A stretch of 64,000 nucleotides of DNA from Nostoc piscinale CENA21 (GTDB lineage: Bacteria; Cyanobacteriota; Cyanobacteriia; Cyanobacteriales; Nostocaceae), in NCBI RefSeq assembly GCF_001298445.1, contig NZ_CP012036.1, forward strand, positions 3,687,351-3,751,350, given 5' to 3'. The notes below the pieces were generated by a model, which saw nothing but the letters and a program-made list of their open reading frames with translations, was not told where the DNA came from and ran no database searches. Both the position numbers and the translations under genes were made by a program. How positions within the stretch are numbered: the first letter of the stretch is position 1; every line of letters begins with the position of its first letter. Positions 23,100 to 31,730 of this stretch are shown here, piece by piece.

Positions 23100-24253
23100 G
23101 TTAACATTTGCAAAATTTCTTGAGCAGCGCGATCGCATACGCCAGTATCTCCTAAACATTGTCGCATTTCGGCATAATCTGTCAATGTCTGCCGTCTACG
23201 TTCGGGATTCAGCAGTATTTCCATCGCTGCTTGGGTAATATTTTCTGGTGTGGCTTGTTCTTGTAATAACTCTGGCACAATTTCCCGCATTACCACTAAG
23301 TTGACTGGGGAAGCAAAGGGAATCGAACCTTTGAGGATTTTCCGCGCAATCCAAACTGTAACGGCATTGAGGCGATAAACTACAACTTGCGGCACGTTAA
23401 ACAGCGCCAGTTCTAAATTGACTGTGCCAGATTTAGTAATGGCGAAATCAGCCGCAGCAAATACTTCTTTTTGTTGACCAGATACAATTGTGGCTCGCAA
23501 ACCGTAACTTTGAATTGCTGACTCTATTGGTCGTTTAAAGCTTTCTAAAGATAAGGGAATCCAAAAGTGAGCTTCTGGTAACTTGGCTTGAATTGTCTGG
23601 GCTGCTTGAAAAATGACTGGTAAAAGATACTTTAGTTCTTGCTGACGAGAAGCCGGGAGAAGTGCGATCGCAATTTGTTCTGGTGCAATTCCTAATTCAG
23701 CACGCGCCGCCTGACGATTAGGTACATCCTGCATCCGATCAATTAACGGATGTCCTACCCAACTGACATTTCCGCCATTTTCTTGATAATATCTGGCTTC
23801 TTCGGGAAATATTGCTAAGAGTTTGTCTGTAAAACCAACAATGCGAGAGGTATTTCGCAAACTCATTGACCAAACCCACTCTTGTGGGGCAATGTAATAA
23901 ACCACAGGCACATCTGGCAGATTTTGCCGCATATAAGTGCCGATGCCGAGGTTTGGCCCCATATAATCAATCAGCACCACTAAGTCTGGCGGGTTTTGCT
24001 TGAGATAGGCGATCGCTTTTCGTTGTACTAATAAAGTGGGTACAACATAAGGCAAAGATTCTAAAAGACCCATTGAGCCAATCCCACTGGTATTGCCCAA
24101 AATAGTTGCCCCTGCCTTTGCCATTTTTTCGCCACCGAGGGCGACAATTTCTAACGCCAACCCAGCAGCAGCAGCTTGGCGTTGCATTGCTGCAATTAAC
24201 AGCGAACCTTGCAAATCGCCAGACACTTCGCCAGTGCTGATAAATATCCGCAT
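23090..24253 (-). CDS. lpxB: Lipid-A-disaccharide synthase
   Basis: About 387 aa from ATG 24253; a TTG four codons upstream is less likely. The start MRIFISTGEVSGDLQGSLL carries the family GEVSGD motif. Other landmarks are LIDYMGPNLGIG, YYIAPQEWVWS, LLPASRQQELKYLLP and ITKSGTVNLELAL near the sugar-nucleotide site. The enzyme joins UDP-2,3-diacylglucosamine and lipid X to make the lipid A disaccharide at the inner membrane. It is the last gene of the minus-strand run purC-Omp85-lpxC-fabZ-lpxA-lpxB. Confidence 0.96.
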   Translation of the reverse strand: MRIFISTGEVSGDLQGSLLIAAMQRQAAAAGLALEIVALGGEKMAKAGATILGNTSGIGSMGLLESLPYVVPTLLVQRKAIAYLKQNPPDLVVLIDYMGPNLGIGTYMRQNLPDVPVVYYIAPQEWVWSMSLRNTSRIVGFTDKLLAIFPEEARYYQENGGNVSWVGHPLIDRMQDVPNRQAARAELGIAPEQIAIALLPASRQQELKYLLPVIFQAAQTIQAKLPEAHFWIPLSLESFKRPIESAIQSYGLRATIVSGQQKEVFAAADFAITKSGTVNLELALFNVPQVVVYRLNAVTVWIARKILKGSIPFASPVNLVVMREIVPELLQEQATPENITQAAMEILLNPERRRQTLTDYAEMRQCLGDTGVCDRAAQEILQMLTEV

Positions 24254-24371
24254 TTTAATTAACAATTACTAAAAATTTGCCTTGAGAAATTAGAAGTTAT
24301 GACTGTATTTCAGACGGATGAGGGTATTTTGGCAGGGTGAATTTTAGGAACAGTAACATTTGTCATCATAA

Positions 24372-24407
24372 CTCCTGCCTTCTGCCTCCTGCCTCCTGCC
24401 TTCTGCC
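24372..24407 (+). repeat. STRR: CTGCCTC/CTGCCTT heptamers
   Basis: Five near-perfect heptamers (CCTGCCT, TCTGCCT, CCTGCCT, CCTGCCT, TCTGCCA) between lpxA and lpxB. Confidence 0.85.
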
Positions 24408-24438
24408 ATACATTCACCCCTAATTTCTCTGATATAAC

Positions 24439-25257
24439 TTAAGACTCATCACTCTTGCCTGCTTTTCCTTTACCTGGAATCAAGCCACGTCTTCCTGGCA
24501 TTTGAGACAGGAGTATAAAGCGGCGCAAATGTTGCAGTTCTTCTGTATCTCCTAGCAGTTCTAACTGTTCTAATGCTTCTTTAAAAGCCAAGTTAGAACG
24601 ATAGAGAATGCGAAAGGCTTTTTTGAGAGTTTGCAGGTCACTGGCTGACATTCCAGAACGCTTTAGCCCCACCAAATTCAGGGTTCTGACCCGTACCGGA
24701 TTACCTTCCACTAGCATATATGGCGGCACATCCCGGTCAATGCGAGACATCCCACCCACCATTGAGTGTCTACCAATATGAACAAATTGATGAACTCCCA
24801 AAACGCCGCCTAATCTGGCGCGAGACTCGATATGCACATGACCTGCTAAAGCTACCGAGTTGGGAATAATTACATGATCTTCAATGACGCAGTTATGCGC
24901 CACATGCACATAAGCCATCAGCAAATTATTACTGCCAATGATTGTGGCTTCTCCCTCACCTGTGGCACGGTTGACAGTGACATACTCTCGAATTACGTTG
25001 TCGTCACCGATTCTGACCCAGGTTGGTTCTCCTACAAATTTGAGATCCTGGGGTTCCATACCGATAGCTGCACCTGGAAAAATCTGATTTCGCGCCCCAA
25101 TTTCGCAAGGCCCTTCTAGCACTACATGAGCGCCAATAATTGTTTCTGGGCCAACTTTGACATGCGCTCCAATCACAGCATAGGCACCAACTTGCACTGT
25201 AGGGTGGAGTTCCGCTTTAGGATGAACTACCGCCGTTGGATGAATAAGAGTCTTCAA
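24439..25257 (-). CDS. lpxA: Acyl-ACP--UDP-N-acetylglucosamine O-acyltransferase
   Basis: A 272-aa protein. The start is TTG at 25257, supported by GGAG nine bases upstream and by the protein beginning MKTLIHPTAVVHPKAELHP as in the family. The first 190 residues are hexapeptide repeats forming a left-handed beta helix; VHVAHNCVIED holds the catalytic His. A helical C-terminal domain follows. It performs the first acylation in lipid A synthesis. It lies between fabZ and lpxB in the lpx gene run. Confidence 0.96.
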   Translation of the reverse strand: MKTLIHPTAVVHPKAELHPTVQVGAYAVIGAHVKVGPETIIGAHVVLEGPCEIGARNQIFPGAAIGMEPQDLKFVGEPTWVRIGDDNVIREYVTVNRATGEGEATIIGSNNLLMAYVHVAHNCVIEDHVIIPNSVALAGHVHIESRARLGGVLGVHQFVHIGRHSMVGGMSRIDRDVPPYMLVEGNPVRVRTLNLVGLKRSGMSASDLQTLKKAFRILYRSNLAFKEALEQLELLGDTEELQHLRRFILLSQMPGRRGLIPGKGKAGKSDES

Positions 25258-25548
25258 GGGTGAATCTCCAGAACTGTCGTGAGAAACCAGTGCGTTAATC
25301 GCAGCTGGCGTTGCTGAGTTGTGATAACTTCAGCAATCGAAAGTGTCGGGCAAAGCAAGTTAAGTGTGAGGGCAGCGAAAATCAAGAAATTTTCAAATAC
25401 TGTGTGGACAGTTGTTAATCTGTGATGCTTGTTTAGATTTGAGCCTCAGTATATAACAATAGCCAAGCCAGTTATGACATTGTAATAACTGGTTTTATAC
25501 TCAGCATGTTGCCATATCACGGTTGTACCAAGACACTCAAACAAGTTG

Positions 25549-26073
25549 TTAACCAACTAAAGAAAACATCAATTCGCCTTCAGCAGCGAGTTGTCCGTCA
25601 ACTTCGGCCCGAGCTTGCATCTTCCCAAACCGACGTTGTTTGATACATAACAGTTCCACTGTCATAATCAGTTGATCTCCAGGGACAACTTGACGGCGAA
25701 AACGGGCTTTATCAATGCCAGCAAATACAAACAGTCCACCTGCGTTGTATTCTGGTAGTTGTGTTAGCACAATTCCACCGACTTGTGCCATTGCTTCGAC
25801 AATTAGCACACCTGGCATGAGTGGTCTACCTGGGAAGTGACCTTGAAATTGAGGTTCGTTAATAGTAACATTTTTAACGCCTACAGCCACTTTTCCTGGT
25901 ACATAGTCAATAATTTTGTCTACCAGTAGAAATGGGTAGCGATGGGGAAGCAACTGCTGAATTTCTTCGGATGTAAAGGTTTTTTTCACTTCCGGTGCAG
26001 TTGGAGTTTGGGTAGTATCAGATGAGGATGCGATCGCATCGCTACTATTTACTTCTGCAAGAATTGACGACAT
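25549..26073 (-). CDS. fabZ: 3-hydroxyacyl-ACP dehydratase
   Basis: A 174-aa hotdog-fold enzyme. HRYPFLLVD contains the catalytic His and GHFPGRPLMPGVLIVEA the catalytic Glu. It dehydrates 3-hydroxyacyl-ACP in fatty acid synthesis and shares its substrate with LpxA, explaining the gene order. The N-terminal 30 residues (Ser/Thr/Pro-rich) are an extension compared with usual FabZ; an internal start close to the EIQQLLPHRYP part is not evident. Confidence 0.96.
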   Translation of the reverse strand: MSSILAEVNSSDAIASSSDTTQTPTAPEVKKTFTSEEIQQLLPHRYPFLLVDKIIDYVPGKVAVGVKNVTINEPQFQGHFPGRPLMPGVLIVEAMAQVGGIVLTQLPEYNAGGLFVFAGIDKARFRRQVVPGDQLIMTVELLCIKQRRFGKMQARAEVDGQLAAEGELMFSLVG

Positions 26074-26130
26074 TGGCAGTTTGTGTGACTTTGACTGTGA
26101 AAATTAAAAGTGGAATGGCGTTGAAACCCC

Positions 26131-27000
26131 TCAGATTTTGTCAGTGGGATTTTGCTGTGCCGCTAAAATCCTTTGAGCGAGTTGAATATGTAAATTGTGG
26201 CTGGCTTTATACGCTAAGAAATGAGCTTGGGGAAAAATTCCTAATAAACTCAAATCTCCTACTAAGTCCAACATCTTATGACGGACTGGCTCATTTGCAA
26301 ATCTTAATGGCGGATTTAACCATCCTTCAGAGCCGCAAACCAGTGCATTGTCTAAGCTGCCACCTTTAATTAATCCAGCCTGTTGTAAGTATTCTATTTG
26401 ATGTAATAAACCAAAAGTACGAGCAGGCGCAATTTCCGCCGCAAAGCTAGCAGCAGCATCACCCACATCAGCCGCTAATAACCAACTGTGCCATTGATTG
26501 CCAATTGCAGGTAAATCAAAATCAATCCCATAGCTAAAGCGGGTTTCGGCGGCTGGGATAGCACAGACAAAGGCATCGTTTTGATAAATCCAGATTGGTT
26601 CTGCAAGAACCCATTTATCTGAGTTGTCATCTGCTGTTTGCGGTTGTAAGCCAACTTGAGCAACACTAGCTGCCCAAATTTGGGCTGAACCATCCAATAG
26701 CGGCACTTCTGGCCCATCAATTTCAATGCGGGCATTATTTACACCCATACTGGCCAATGTTGCTAACAAATGTTCGACTGTCCGAACAGATGCTTCACCT
26801 TTACCCAATTGAGTTGACAGTACAGTTTCATTGACTGCGGCAATTTGAGCAGGAATAATTGGCAAATCTGGCAAATCTACTCGCACAAAATAGCGCCCGC
26901 TATTAGCTGGGGCTGGTAATATCCGCACATTAGTAGTAATACCACTATGCAGTCCGACTCCTGTTTGGCAGATTTCCCCGGCGATGGTGTGCTGTTGCAT
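26131..27000 (-). CDS. lpxC: UDP-3-O-acyl-N-acetylglucosamine deacetylase
   Basis: A 289-aa zinc enzyme: QHTIAGEICQTGVGLHSG at the start, TVEHLLATLASMGVNNARIE with a zinc His, GPEVPLLDGSA, IKGGSLDNALV, and RHKMLDLVGDLSLLG with the second zinc His and Asp. It commits UDP-GlcNAc to lipid A by deacetylation. The gene is 57 bases ahead of fabZ in the lpx run. Confidence 0.96.
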   Translation of the reverse strand: MQQHTIAGEICQTGVGLHSGITTNVRILPAPANSGRYFVRVDLPDLPIIPAQIAAVNETVLSTQLGKGEASVRTVEHLLATLASMGVNNARIEIDGPEVPLLDGSAQIWAASVAQVGLQPQTADDNSDKWVLAEPIWIYQNDAFVCAIPAAETRFSYGIDFDLPAIGNQWHSWLLAADVGDAAASFAAEIAPARTFGLLHQIEYLQQAGLIKGGSLDNALVCGSEGWLNPPLRFANEPVRHKMLDLVGDLSLLGIFPQAHFLAYKASHNLHIQLAQRILAAQQNPTDKI

Positions 27001-27030
27001 CGGCGAAAATTTAATACACCTTAATAAATA

Positions 27031-27129
27031 GTCAAGGGTCGAGGGTCAAAGAGTCAATAGTTCTTTGTCAATAGTTCTTAGTCATTTGTGAATCTGTACT
27101 GATGAACAAAGGACTAAGGACAAATGACT
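27031..27129. repeat. STRR with a 10-bp inverted repeat
   Basis: Repeated GTCAATAGTT/CTTTGTC heptamer-like words, ending in AGTCATTTGT (27080-27089) and its inverse ACAAATGACT (27120-27129). It lies between the Omp85 gene and lpxC and could weaken read-through into lpxC. Confidence 0.65.
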
Positions 27130-27139
27130 CTTGACAAAT

Positions 27140-29554
27140 TTAAAATCTTTCCCCAATGCCGAAGTTAATGCGGCTATCACCATCATCGTTGATACCGTAG
27201 TCGATGCGAATTGGCCCCAATGGTGATTGCACGCGCACACCCAGACCATAACCATAGCCAGTACCATTTTTGTTGAGAACATCCGCTGCCCTAGTATTGG
27301 TGCCTAAGTCAGTGCCAAAATCAACAAAGGCTGCACCGCTCACGATGGAAAATACCGGGAAACGATACTCTAAAGTTGCTTGCACGTAACTGCGGCTGCT
27401 GGCTAGTGTACCTTCTTCATAGCCACGCACAGAGTTACTACCGCCTAAAGTAAAGGCTTCGTAGGGAGGTAAATCACCGAGGATAGTACCGCCTTGAATG
27501 TTAAAAGCGAGAGTTTGTGCGCCTTTGGAAAAGTTCAGGAGTTTTACGGGGATGTATTGGCTATAACTACCCCGTAGTCTAGTGAGTAAAATATTGCCTT
27601 CGCCTATGGGTAATGATTGATCAAGCCCGAAACGCAGGAACGAACCACTAGTAGGTTGTAAGGCATTATTACGACGATCGCGCTGTGTACCTAGTTGTAA
27701 TAATACTAAGTCGTCTTGACCTGTACCAGAGAAGCTTAAGGGAATTAATTCTCCAGGTTGGCCATTGTCGTCGTACACTGTACCAAATCTTCTGAGATTC
27801 CCATCAGCGTCACGGGTGGAAACTCGCTGATATTGCAACCCAGCCGAAGCTGTCCATTCTGCTCGTTCGTAGGGATTATTAGATAAAGGACGGGTAAAGG
27901 TGACACCACCACCTAACCGCAGCACACGGGGGCGATCGCCATCTGTATCTCCGGCTCTAAAAGTTTCTACGTTGTTCTCATCTCCTTCAAACACCAAGGA
28001 AATGGAACTGCGGCGAAAAATGTTGGCTGTGTAGGAGGTGCGGTAAGGATCACCGGCAATCCAGGGGTCGGTGTAGCGTAAATCAAATAGTAATTCCCTA
28101 GTTCCCACTTGGACTTCTGCACCTAATTTTTGGTTTCTGCCGTTGAGGTTTTGCTGTTGATAGCTGACTGTACCAAACAATCCACTGGCAGAACTAATAC
28201 CAGCACCAGCTGCGATCGAACCGCTACTACGTTCTGCCACATTAATTACCACATCAACTTTGCTGGGGTCAGTACCAGGGTCTAGGGAAACATTTACATC
28301 TTCAAATAATCCTAGTCCATATACCCGCTGTAGGTCTTTTTGTACTGTATTGCGGTTAAATACTTGTCCAGGTTTTAATTCTACTTCTCGTGTAATAATA
28401 TACTCTTGTGTCCGTCCACGAATTGGTCTACCTTGGTCGTCTGTTTCTTGACCTTCTTTGTTACGGAACCGGACTTTAATATTTTCGACTACACCTTCGG
28501 CAACTTGTAGCGTGACAACTCCATTTTCCGAAACTTGGGGCGCACCAATCACATTGGCTAACACATAACCTTGGTCTTGATAGCGTTTGGTTAAGGTTTT
28601 AATCCCTTCTTGCAAGTCTCGTAAGTTGAGGATTTTACCATACTGATCTTTAAAAACTTCATCCGCCGTACTTGCTGGCAGAACTGAAGCAACACCAGTC
28701 CCAGGATTAGCTTCGACTTGCACTTTTGTGAGTACAGGGTTGGGCTGGACAATAAAGCTGACTCGCACGCCCAAGGGGGTATCTTCTGGTAAAGCTTGGA
28801 CGTTAGAAAAGAAGCCTGTCCCAAAAATCGAATTAATATCTTCTTGTAATTGGGTACGGGTAGTTGTCCGTCCTGGTTGAGTCCGAATGACTTGATAAAC
28901 TCGATCTTCTAGTTCTGGTGGTAATTGTCCTGTTTGGGGTCTGACAACTACTTCTGACACCAATACCCTTGGTTCTGTTGATTCGGTAGCGCCATTTGGT
29001 TGGGTATTCCCTGGAGATGTGGGAAATGCTGGTTCGATGGTTGGGGGGGTGAGTATTCGTCCGGGCTGGGGATTTTGGGGAGATGCCGGTTCGATGGTTG
29101 GGGGGGTGGTATTTTCCGGCTGGGGATTTTGGGGAGATGCCGGTTCGATGATTGGTGGGGTGGTATTTTCTGGAGATGCAGGTTGTGTTGCTGGAGTCGA
29201 ACTATCAGGAATGGTGTTGGGCTGTTGAGTATCAGAATTGGGGATTGTTTCTGGCGTTTGGGCAATTGTTGGGACTATTACCTGTGCTTTTGCATCTGAT
29301 TGTGTTGGCAAAATGGTCACAGATTTTGGTTGAGTATCTTTGAGTGCCTTAGCCTCTGGGGAGGCGATCGCAGTTTGTAAACTTTCCCTCTCTGAACCTA
29401 GCCCTGCGTCCTTCTCTTGTGGCTGCTTTGTAGCGGGTTTTAAAATTTTCGCTGTGGGTTGTAAATCTTCCGCAGTTTGGGCATTCGCTCTGAAAGAACC
29501 ACTTAATGGCGCTGCAATTGCTACAGCTGCTACTAATATAGGAGATAAACGCAT
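27140..29554 (-). CDS. Omp85/BamA family outer-membrane assembly protein
   Basis: About 804 aa from ATG 29554, which has GAGG upstream and begins a signal peptide (MRLSPILVAAVAIAAPLSG). A GTG 11 codons upstream is unlikely. Residues about 35-205 are low complexity and contain three copies of a PPTIEPASPQNPQP-like unit. Three POTRA domains follow (about 220-470), then a 16-strand surface-antigen barrel with GGSNSVRGYEEG and the C-terminal phenylalanine (INFGIGERF). It inserts barrel proteins into the outer membrane. It stands between purC and lpxC. Confidence 0.94.
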   Translation of the reverse strand: MRLSPILVAAVAIAAPLSGSFRANAQTAEDLQPTAKILKPATKQPQEKDAGLGSERESLQTAIASPEAKALKDTQPKSVTILPTQSDAKAQVIVPTIAQTPETIPNSDTQQPNTIPDSSTPATQPASPENTTPPIIEPASPQNPQPENTTPPTIEPASPQNPQPGRILTPPTIEPAFPTSPGNTQPNGATESTEPRVLVSEVVVRPQTGQLPPELEDRVYQVIRTQPGRTTTRTQLQEDINSIFGTGFFSNVQALPEDTPLGVRVSFIVQPNPVLTKVQVEANPGTGVASVLPASTADEVFKDQYGKILNLRDLQEGIKTLTKRYQDQGYVLANVIGAPQVSENGVVTLQVAEGVVENIKVRFRNKEGQETDDQGRPIRGRTQEYIITREVELKPGQVFNRNTVQKDLQRVYGLGLFEDVNVSLDPGTDPSKVDVVINVAERSSGSIAAGAGISSASGLFGTVSYQQQNLNGRNQKLGAEVQVGTRELLFDLRYTDPWIAGDPYRTSYTANIFRRSSISLVFEGDENNVETFRAGDTDGDRPRVLRLGGGVTFTRPLSNNPYERAEWTASAGLQYQRVSTRDADGNLRRFGTVYDDNGQPGELIPLSFSGTGQDDLVLLQLGTQRDRRNNALQPTSGSFLRFGLDQSLPIGEGNILLTRLRGSYSQYIPVKLLNFSKGAQTLAFNIQGGTILGDLPPYEAFTLGGSNSVRGYEEGTLASSRSYVQATLEYRFPVFSIVSGAAFVDFGTDLGTNTRAADVLNKNGTGYGYGLGVRVQSPLGPIRIDYGINDDGDSRINFGIGERF

Positions 29555-29590
29555 TTTATATTCCTCTTCACTTCCGCACACAATCACACA

Positions 29591-29634
29591 CTAGTTATTA
29601 GTCATTAGTCATTGGTCATTTGTCCTTTGTCAAG
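29591..29634 (+). repeat. STRR: TAGTCAT/TGGTCAT heptamers
   Basis: Consecutive heptamers TAGTTAT, TAGTCAT, TAGTCAT, TGGTCAT, TTGTCCT, TTGTCAA fill the gap between purC and the Omp85 gene. Confidence 0.85.
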
Positions 29635-29663
29635 ACCAATAACCAATGACAAGGTACATCAGT

Positions 29664-30401
29664 TTAATTTTTACTGTCTACTGTTTGCAGCACTCGCTGT
29701 AAAACTTCTTGGTACGCATCTTCTACATTGCCTAAATCTCGGCGGAAGCGGTCTTTATCCAGTACGCGGCGGTTGGGGTCAGTTTCTGTAGTGTCCCACA
29801 AACGACAGGTATCAGGACTAATCTCATCTGCCAGGAGTATCTGCTGTTGTGAATCCAAGCCAAATTCTAGTTTGAAGTCTACTAAGGTAATGCCACATTG
29901 CTGCCAAAAGCTCCGCAGAAACTCGTTGATTTGCAATGCTAGATTCTTAATTAGGTCTACTTGTTCCTCTGTAGCTAATTCCATTAAGAGTAGGCGATCG
30001 CGTGTCAATAACGGGTCTCCTAATTGATCATTTTTGTAATAAAACTCTACCAAGGGCTGTTTTAACACTGTACCCACTGGTAAACCTGTTTGTTGACTCA
30101 AGCTACCAGCTGCAATATTTCTCACCACTACTTCTAAGGGTAAAATTTTCACCGCCTTAACCCGCATTTGATTGGGGGACGGGCTGTCAATAAAATGGGT
30201 TTTAATTCCTTGGGCTTCCAACTGTTTAAATAACTGGCTAGCAATACTACAGTTAATTTTTCCCTTACCGATGATACTGCCACGCTTTTGGGCATTAAAC
30301 GCAGTCGCATCATCTTTAAAATCAGCCAGCAAGATTTCTGGATTATCTGTTGTATAGAGTATTTTTGCTTTGCCTTCGTAGAGCTTGGAATGAACAGACA
30401 T
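29664..30401 (-). CDS. purC: Phosphoribosylaminoimidazole-succinocarboxamide synthase
   Basis: About 245 aa from ATG 30401 (MSVHSKLYEGKAKILYTTDN, the usual family start); a TTG eight codons upstream is unlikely. Family motifs include ADFKDDATAFNAQKRGSI, VVRNIAAGSLSQQTG, LVDFKLEFG and ILLADEISPDTCRLW. It joins CAIR and aspartate in purine synthesis. It is the first gene of the run leading to the lpx genes, an order conserved in cyanobacteria. Confidence 0.96.
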   Translation of the reverse strand: MSVHSKLYEGKAKILYTTDNPEILLADFKDDATAFNAQKRGSIIGKGKINCSIASQLFKQLEAQGIKTHFIDSPSPNQMRVKAVKILPLEVVVRNIAAGSLSQQTGLPVGTVLKQPLVEFYYKNDQLGDPLLTRDRLLLMELATEEQVDLIKNLALQINEFLRSFWQQCGITLVDFKLEFGLDSQQQILLADEISPDTCRLWDTTETDPNRRVLDKDRFRRDLGNVEDAYQEVLQRVLQTVDSKN

Positions 30402-31328
30402 GGTAGGAGGTAAACTTTTCAGCAATGGGAGACTTGTGTCCTTTCGGGCTTAACCATTTTATCTTTAGTTCACAAAAATTCGCTAATTAATCGTCAGTGC
30501 ATAATGAAAAAATGAAACACATATCAGACTCTTCTTGAATTGCGGAAAACAACAGCACACCCGAAAAATGCTCTTTCTTACTCTCTACTCTCCATCTGCA
30601 CAGATACCGCAAAATTCCGGAACCACAAGCCAGAATTCAGCATGAAAATAGGCTCTCTACTAACTTTGAGAATTAAATTCTGTGTTTCATTGACTGACAA
30701 TCTGCTGTAAATTCATCAATTATGAAATGAAATTTCAGGGTTTTCAACAGTATCCTGATATAAAATTGATTCCTCCTTTACCCGTAAATCTTGTGACTGT
30801 AAAACAACGGCATAAAATCGGTTTATACCTGTGATTGAGCGGGATAAAAGCAGCCATTAGAGAATTAAATTTTACTGGTCAGCAGCAGTAGGTTACAGTA
30901 AATATGAATTACCTAATGCTGAACCTCATATATATAATATATAACCTCTAGTAGAGGTAAATTTGCCAAGAAATTACTAAAATCTGATTGTAGATTTTTT
31001 TACTCAAAAACCGTTTTTTCTCCTAAGACATATAAAGTATAAACTATGACTAAGTAAATAACTGTTGAAAATTTTGATTGGTATTTAATACCAAAAAATG
31101 TCAATTAATAAATGGCACAAGGGTACACTATTAGCAATTACTGCACAAAGATAAATGCCAATCAAGCCTTTTTGCTTTTAGCAGCAAGATATAACAATTT
31201 TACTTGACTTCTAAATTCCCTATTGAGGTAGAAAGGAAGAAGTAAGTAGGTAATTCATAGAAAAATTGCTATACGTGCATAACTCATGGCTTGAGTTCAG
31301 ATATTAAAACAATAATGGAGTTTAACAA
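30402..31328. other. Long intergenic region, no gene recognised
   Basis: About 930 bp of AT-rich sequence between divergent genes. Long T/A tracts and a TATATATAATATATAACC stretch (around 30930) are present, but I see no ORF with a ribosome site and no structured RNA that I can name. Confidence 0.5.
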
Positions 31329-31604
31329 GTGGAGCAGAAGAGAGTGGACAAAGATGATTTTATTTACCCTAAAGGCCGCTATTATGGGCAAGTTAAACCC
31401 GAAAACTTAGTATTTAATGCTAATCTTCAGGAATTTGCGAATAAAGTTAGTTATGTTTGTAGCTTAGAAACAGGTGGAAAAATCCCGCCAGAAGATGCTT
31501 ACGAACAAATTAAAGCTTTGTGGAAACAGCTAAAACAAAGTAAAAAACAACTCAAGATTGGCGAAAATCCTTTTAGAGATGAAGGTGGAGAAGCTGAAGA
31601 ATGA
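31329..31604 (+). CDS. Small conserved cyanobacterial protein (DUF7219-like)
   Basis: A 91-aa protein with a GTG start. It matches a small cyanobacterial family by its KDDFIYPKGRYYGQVKPENL start, the NLQEFANKVSYVCSLETGGK centre and the ALWKQLKQSKKQL helix. No enzyme motif or membrane segment is visible and no function is known. The family name is from memory of the pattern. Confidence 0.75.
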   Translation: MEQKRVDKDDFIYPKGRYYGQVKPENLVFNANLQEFANKVSYVCSLETGGKIPPEDAYEQIKALWKQLKQSKKQLKIGENPFRDEGGEAEE

Positions 31605-31730
31605 GATAAAAACACAGTTAAACAATATAGTAAAAAGCAAAACTTATTTACTTGATATTGCCGTGACTGCTTACCAGAATTTCACTTATTCAGAAACATC
31701 AAAAAGCTTTTGTAATTATAGGTAAAAAAT

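Noticed and set aside
28948..29343. Pro- and Gly-rich ORFs in both strands of the Omp85 gene
   Set aside because: They result from the repetitive low-complexity linker of the Omp85 protein read in other frames.
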